In this document: one piece after another, positions 4,977-6,420 of the stretch
Layout of the letters: each line of letters starts with the position of its first letter
Position numbering within the stretch: position 1 is the stretch's first letter
NCBI GenBank assembly: GCA_021129875.1
Contig: JAJOKK010000192.1
Coordinates: forward strand, 1 to 6,420
Direction: 5' to 3'
DNA length: 6,420 bases
DNA from: Candidatus Bipolaricaulota bacterium
GTDB lineage: Bacteria > Bipolaricaulota > Bipolaricaulia > UBA7950 > UBA9294
Notes under the pieces: generated by a model
What the model saw: the letters and a program-made list of their open reading frames with translations, nothing else
What the model was told of the DNA's origin: nothing
Database searches by the model: none
Program-made: the position numbers and the translations under genes

Positions 4977-6209
4977 CTAAGTCGGCCGGTAGTAGCGCCT
5001 CTCGCGGAGCGCGGGGGGGAGGCATTCCATTGGGGCGACCCCGCCCTCGAAGTCGTGTGCGTATTTGTAGTCCTTCCCGTAGGAAAGGCTCTTCATCAAT
5101 GCTGTCGGAGCGTTGCGCAGGTGAAGTGGGACTGGTTCGGCAGGACGATTCTGCACGTCATTCTTTGCCTCGCCTAGCCCAACGTAGAGGGCGTTGCTCT
5201 TCGGTGCACAGGCAAGGTAGACCGCGGCTTGCGCCAGAGCGAGGTCGCACTCGGGCAGTCCGATCGTTTCTACCGCCTGGTGCGCAGCAAGGGCCACTTC
5301 TAACCCACGCGGATCGGCAAGGCCGATATCCTCGGAGGCGATGCGGATCAACCGCCGTGCCAGGTCACGTGGATCTTCTCCGCCTGCGAGCATCCGCGCC
5401 AGCCAGTAGAGCGTGGCATCAGGGTCGGAGTTACGGACCGATTTGTGCAGCGCCGAGATCAGATTGTAATGTTCTTCACCGGCCCGATCGTAGTTGAGCC
5501 CTTTGCGCTGCACCGCCCGCTCGATCACCGGTAGATCGATCGTTGCGTCTGTTGCAATCGAGCTTGCCGTTTCAAGGGTGGTCAGCGCGCGGCGGGCATC
5601 GCCATCGGAGATGGCGATGAGCGCGTTTTCCGCTTCCTCTGTCAGCTTAAACCGGCTAGCAAGGCCGCGCTCTTCGCGGACGGCACGGCGGAGTAGCACG
5701 CGCATCGCCTCCTCCTCGAGTGGGGAGAAGCAGAAGAGCTGGCAGCGCGACAACAGGGCTGCGGTGAGCGCAAACGAGGGGTTCTGCGTTGTCGCACCGA
5801 TGAAGATGACACTTCCCGCTTCGAGGTAAGAGAGGAGGATATCCTGCTGTGAGCGGCTGAAACGATGAATCTCGTCGAGGAAGAGGAGATCGCGCCGCCC
5901 TTCGCTCTCATAGAGCTCCCGCGATCGTTCGAGTACCGCCTTGACCTCCTTTACCCCGGCGAGAGCGGCCGACAGGTGGACGAAGCAGGCGCGCGAACGG
6001 CGGGAGATGATCCGCCCCACAGTTGTCTTCCCGGTCCCCGGTGGCCCCCAGAACAGAAACGAGCGGTAGTCGCCCCGTTCGATCAACGTGCGCAGTGACG
6101 CCCTTTTCCCCAGGATCGCACCCTGGCCTGCGATCTCATCGAGACCGGCCGGCCGCATCCGCTCTGCCAGAGGGGGGGCTCCCGGCTCGCCAAACTGAAG
6201 GCGGTCCAT
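4977..6209 (-). CDS. rarA: Replication-associated recombination protein A (RarA/MgsA), AAA+ ATPase
   Basis: A 410-aa AAA+ ATPase related to clamp-loader subunits. RarA acts at stalled replication forks and binds DNA ends, SSB and recombination intermediates. Visible marks are PLAERMRP near the N-terminus (about 13-20), Walker A GPPGTGKTT at 55-63, Walker B LLFLDEIH at 108-115, sensor 1 IGATTQNP at 137-144, arginine finger in SRC (R155) and sensor 2 GDARRAL at 203-209. The tetramerisation part follows with YDRAGEEHYNLISALHKS and GGEDPRDLARRLIRIASEDIGLADP, and the end RRYYRPT is family-typical. The frame is open back to an ATG at 6293. I prefer ATG 6209 because family N-termini start there and the extension overlaps another ORF. 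ATT 6239 is a third option, sitting 8 nt after AAAGGAGG. Neither ATG has a good SD. The gene appears complete. Confidence 0.95.
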   Translation of the reverse strand: MDRLQFGEPGAPPLAERMRPAGLDEIAGQGAILGKRASLRTLIERGDYRSFLFWGPPGTGKTTVGRIISRRSRACFVHLSAALAGVKEVKAVLERSRELYESEGRRDLLFLDEIHRFSRSQQDILLSYLEAGSVIFIGATTQNPSFALTAALLSRCQLFCFSPLEEEAMRVLLRRAVREERGLASRFKLTEEAENALIAISDGDARRALTTLETASSIATDATIDLPVIERAVQRKGLNYDRAGEEHYNLISALHKSVRNSDPDATLYWLARMLAGGEDPRDLARRLIRIASEDIGLADPRGLEVALAAHQAVETIGLPECDLALAQAAVYLACAPKSNALYVGLGEAKNDVQNRPAEPVPLHLRNAPTALMKSLSYGKDYKYAHDFEGGVAPMECLPPALRERRYYRPT

Positions 6210-6247
6210 TCCCGATCGCAGCCGGTCATCACAGATAATACCGATCG

Positions 6248-6255
6248 CCTCCTTT
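6248..6255 (-). promoter_or_regulatory. Strong Shine-Dalgarno AAAGGAGG upstream of rarA
   Basis: AAAGGAGG overlaps the TAA stop (6256-6254) of the small upstream ORF. It is 38 nt from the preferred rarA ATG (6209), but only 8 nt from an in-frame ATT at 6239. No canonical start codon in the rarA frame sits at normal spacing, so this site raises the question of where rarA translation begins. Confidence 0.6.
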
Positions 6256-6418
6256 ATGCCGCCTCTTCGAGTAGGTCGATGTATGAACCCCATCCACTGA
6301 GCCTGTTGCGTAAACCCTTTCCACCGCTCGTCTTCAACTCCAGCTTCCTGGTTTCAAGCATTTTGCCGCATCGGGGGGTGTAGTAGCCGAAGAGGGGTTT
6401 ACTGCACCCCCCAGGAGC
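6254..6418 (-). CDS. 3' part of a small unrecognised ORF, running off the right edge
   Basis: A 54-codon open frame enters from the right edge and ends at TAA (6256-6254), overlapping the SD sequence before rarA. The last residues are LSGWGSYIDLLEEAA. There are Cys residues near the edge (PGGC, PRCGK) but not enough of a pattern to claim a zinc site. Through the 30-bp end repeat it joins in frame with the SD-led ORF starting at 223, making 119 aa in all. No family is recognised. The stop-on-SD arrangement looks like coupling to rarA, which supports a real gene, yet composition alone does not prove coding. Confidence 0.35.
   Translation of the reverse strand, partial: APGGCSKPLFGYYTPRCGKMLETRKLELKTSGGKGLRNRLSGWGSYIDLLEEAA
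6373..6412. repeat. GC-rich 12-bp hairpin at the right window end
   Basis: GGGGGGTGTAGT (6373-6384) pairs with ACTGCACCCCCC (6401-6412), 11 of 12 positions Watson-Crick and one T/G, with a 16-nt loop. On the minus strand there is no U tract after it. It lies within the small edge ORF. Its loop end and right arm make up much of the 30-bp terminal repeat. Confidence 0.7.
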
Positions 6419-6420
6419 GC
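6391..6420. repeat. Right copy of the 30-bp terminal direct repeat
   Basis: Identical to bases 1-30 in the same orientation. Only this copy is preceded by the left hairpin arm. Confidence 0.95.

Noticed and set aside
4809..5177. Plus-strand 122-codon open frame across the spacer and the end of rarA
   Set aside because: Its first half is the translation of 9-base and CCCAAAA repeats and its second half is the antisense of rarA. It has no SD and no recognisable domain.
6210..6293. N-terminal extension of RarA from ATG 6293
   Set aside because: The extra 28 residues do not match the family start, lack a clear SD and overlap the end of the small upstream ORF and its SD.
1..6420. CRISPR array, defence system, phage or toxin-antitoxin genes
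   Set aside because: There are no evenly spaced direct repeats and no such proteins. All long frames are housekeeping genes or shadows on the opposite strand.

Overview
The window is a stretch of bacterial chromosome-type DNA, moderately GC-rich overall. Every convincing gene lies on the minus strand and all are housekeeping genes. Read in the direction of transcription (right to left) they are rarA (AAA+ replication/recombination factor), then a 0.4-kb non-coding spacer, then a tight block rnpA-greA-lysS-PAP2 phosphatase, then a LysN-like PLP aminotransferase. The greA-lysS adjacency is familiar from Firmicutes-like and other non-proteobacterial genomes. rnpA is detached from its usual partners rpmH and yidC, which are not here. 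The lineage cannot be fixed from the sequence. An uncultivated, non-proteobacterial bacterium is my inference, from the gene order, the probable leaderless rnpA mRNA and the simple-repeat spacer.

Region by region: 1-223 carries the 5' part of a small unrecognised ORF with a good Shine-Dalgarno (SD) sequence. 224-392 is non-coding. 393-1631 is the aminotransferase, preceded by an exact consensus sigma-70 promoter (TTGACA, 17 bp, TATAAT). 1701-4577 is the operon: rnpA and greA overlap by 25 nt, and greA/lysS and lysS/PAP2 are each joined by a one-base TGATG stop-start overlap. 4578-4976 is a spacer built from a perfect 31-bp inverted repeat and degenerate 7- and 9-base periodic repeats. 4977-6209 is rarA. 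6254-6420 is the 3' part of a small ORF ending on the SD sequence upstream of rarA.

The first and last 30 bases of the window are identical. Joining the ends there gives a 6390-bp circle and fuses the two edge ORFs, in frame and without a stop, into one 119-codon ORF that starts at an SD-preceded ATG and ends on the SD before rarA. Housekeeping content argues against a plasmid. A collapsed tandem duplication, an excised circle, or an assembly break at a GC-rich hairpin (6373-6412) are all possible.

The operon genes serve basic information processing: tRNA 5' maturation (RnpA), rescue of backtracked RNA polymerase (GreA) and lysine charging of tRNA (LysS). A membrane lipid-type phosphatase is appended at the end. 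I found no convincing new enzymatic system. The most unusual material is the repeat-structured spacer, the end-to-end ORF and the composition break inside greA.
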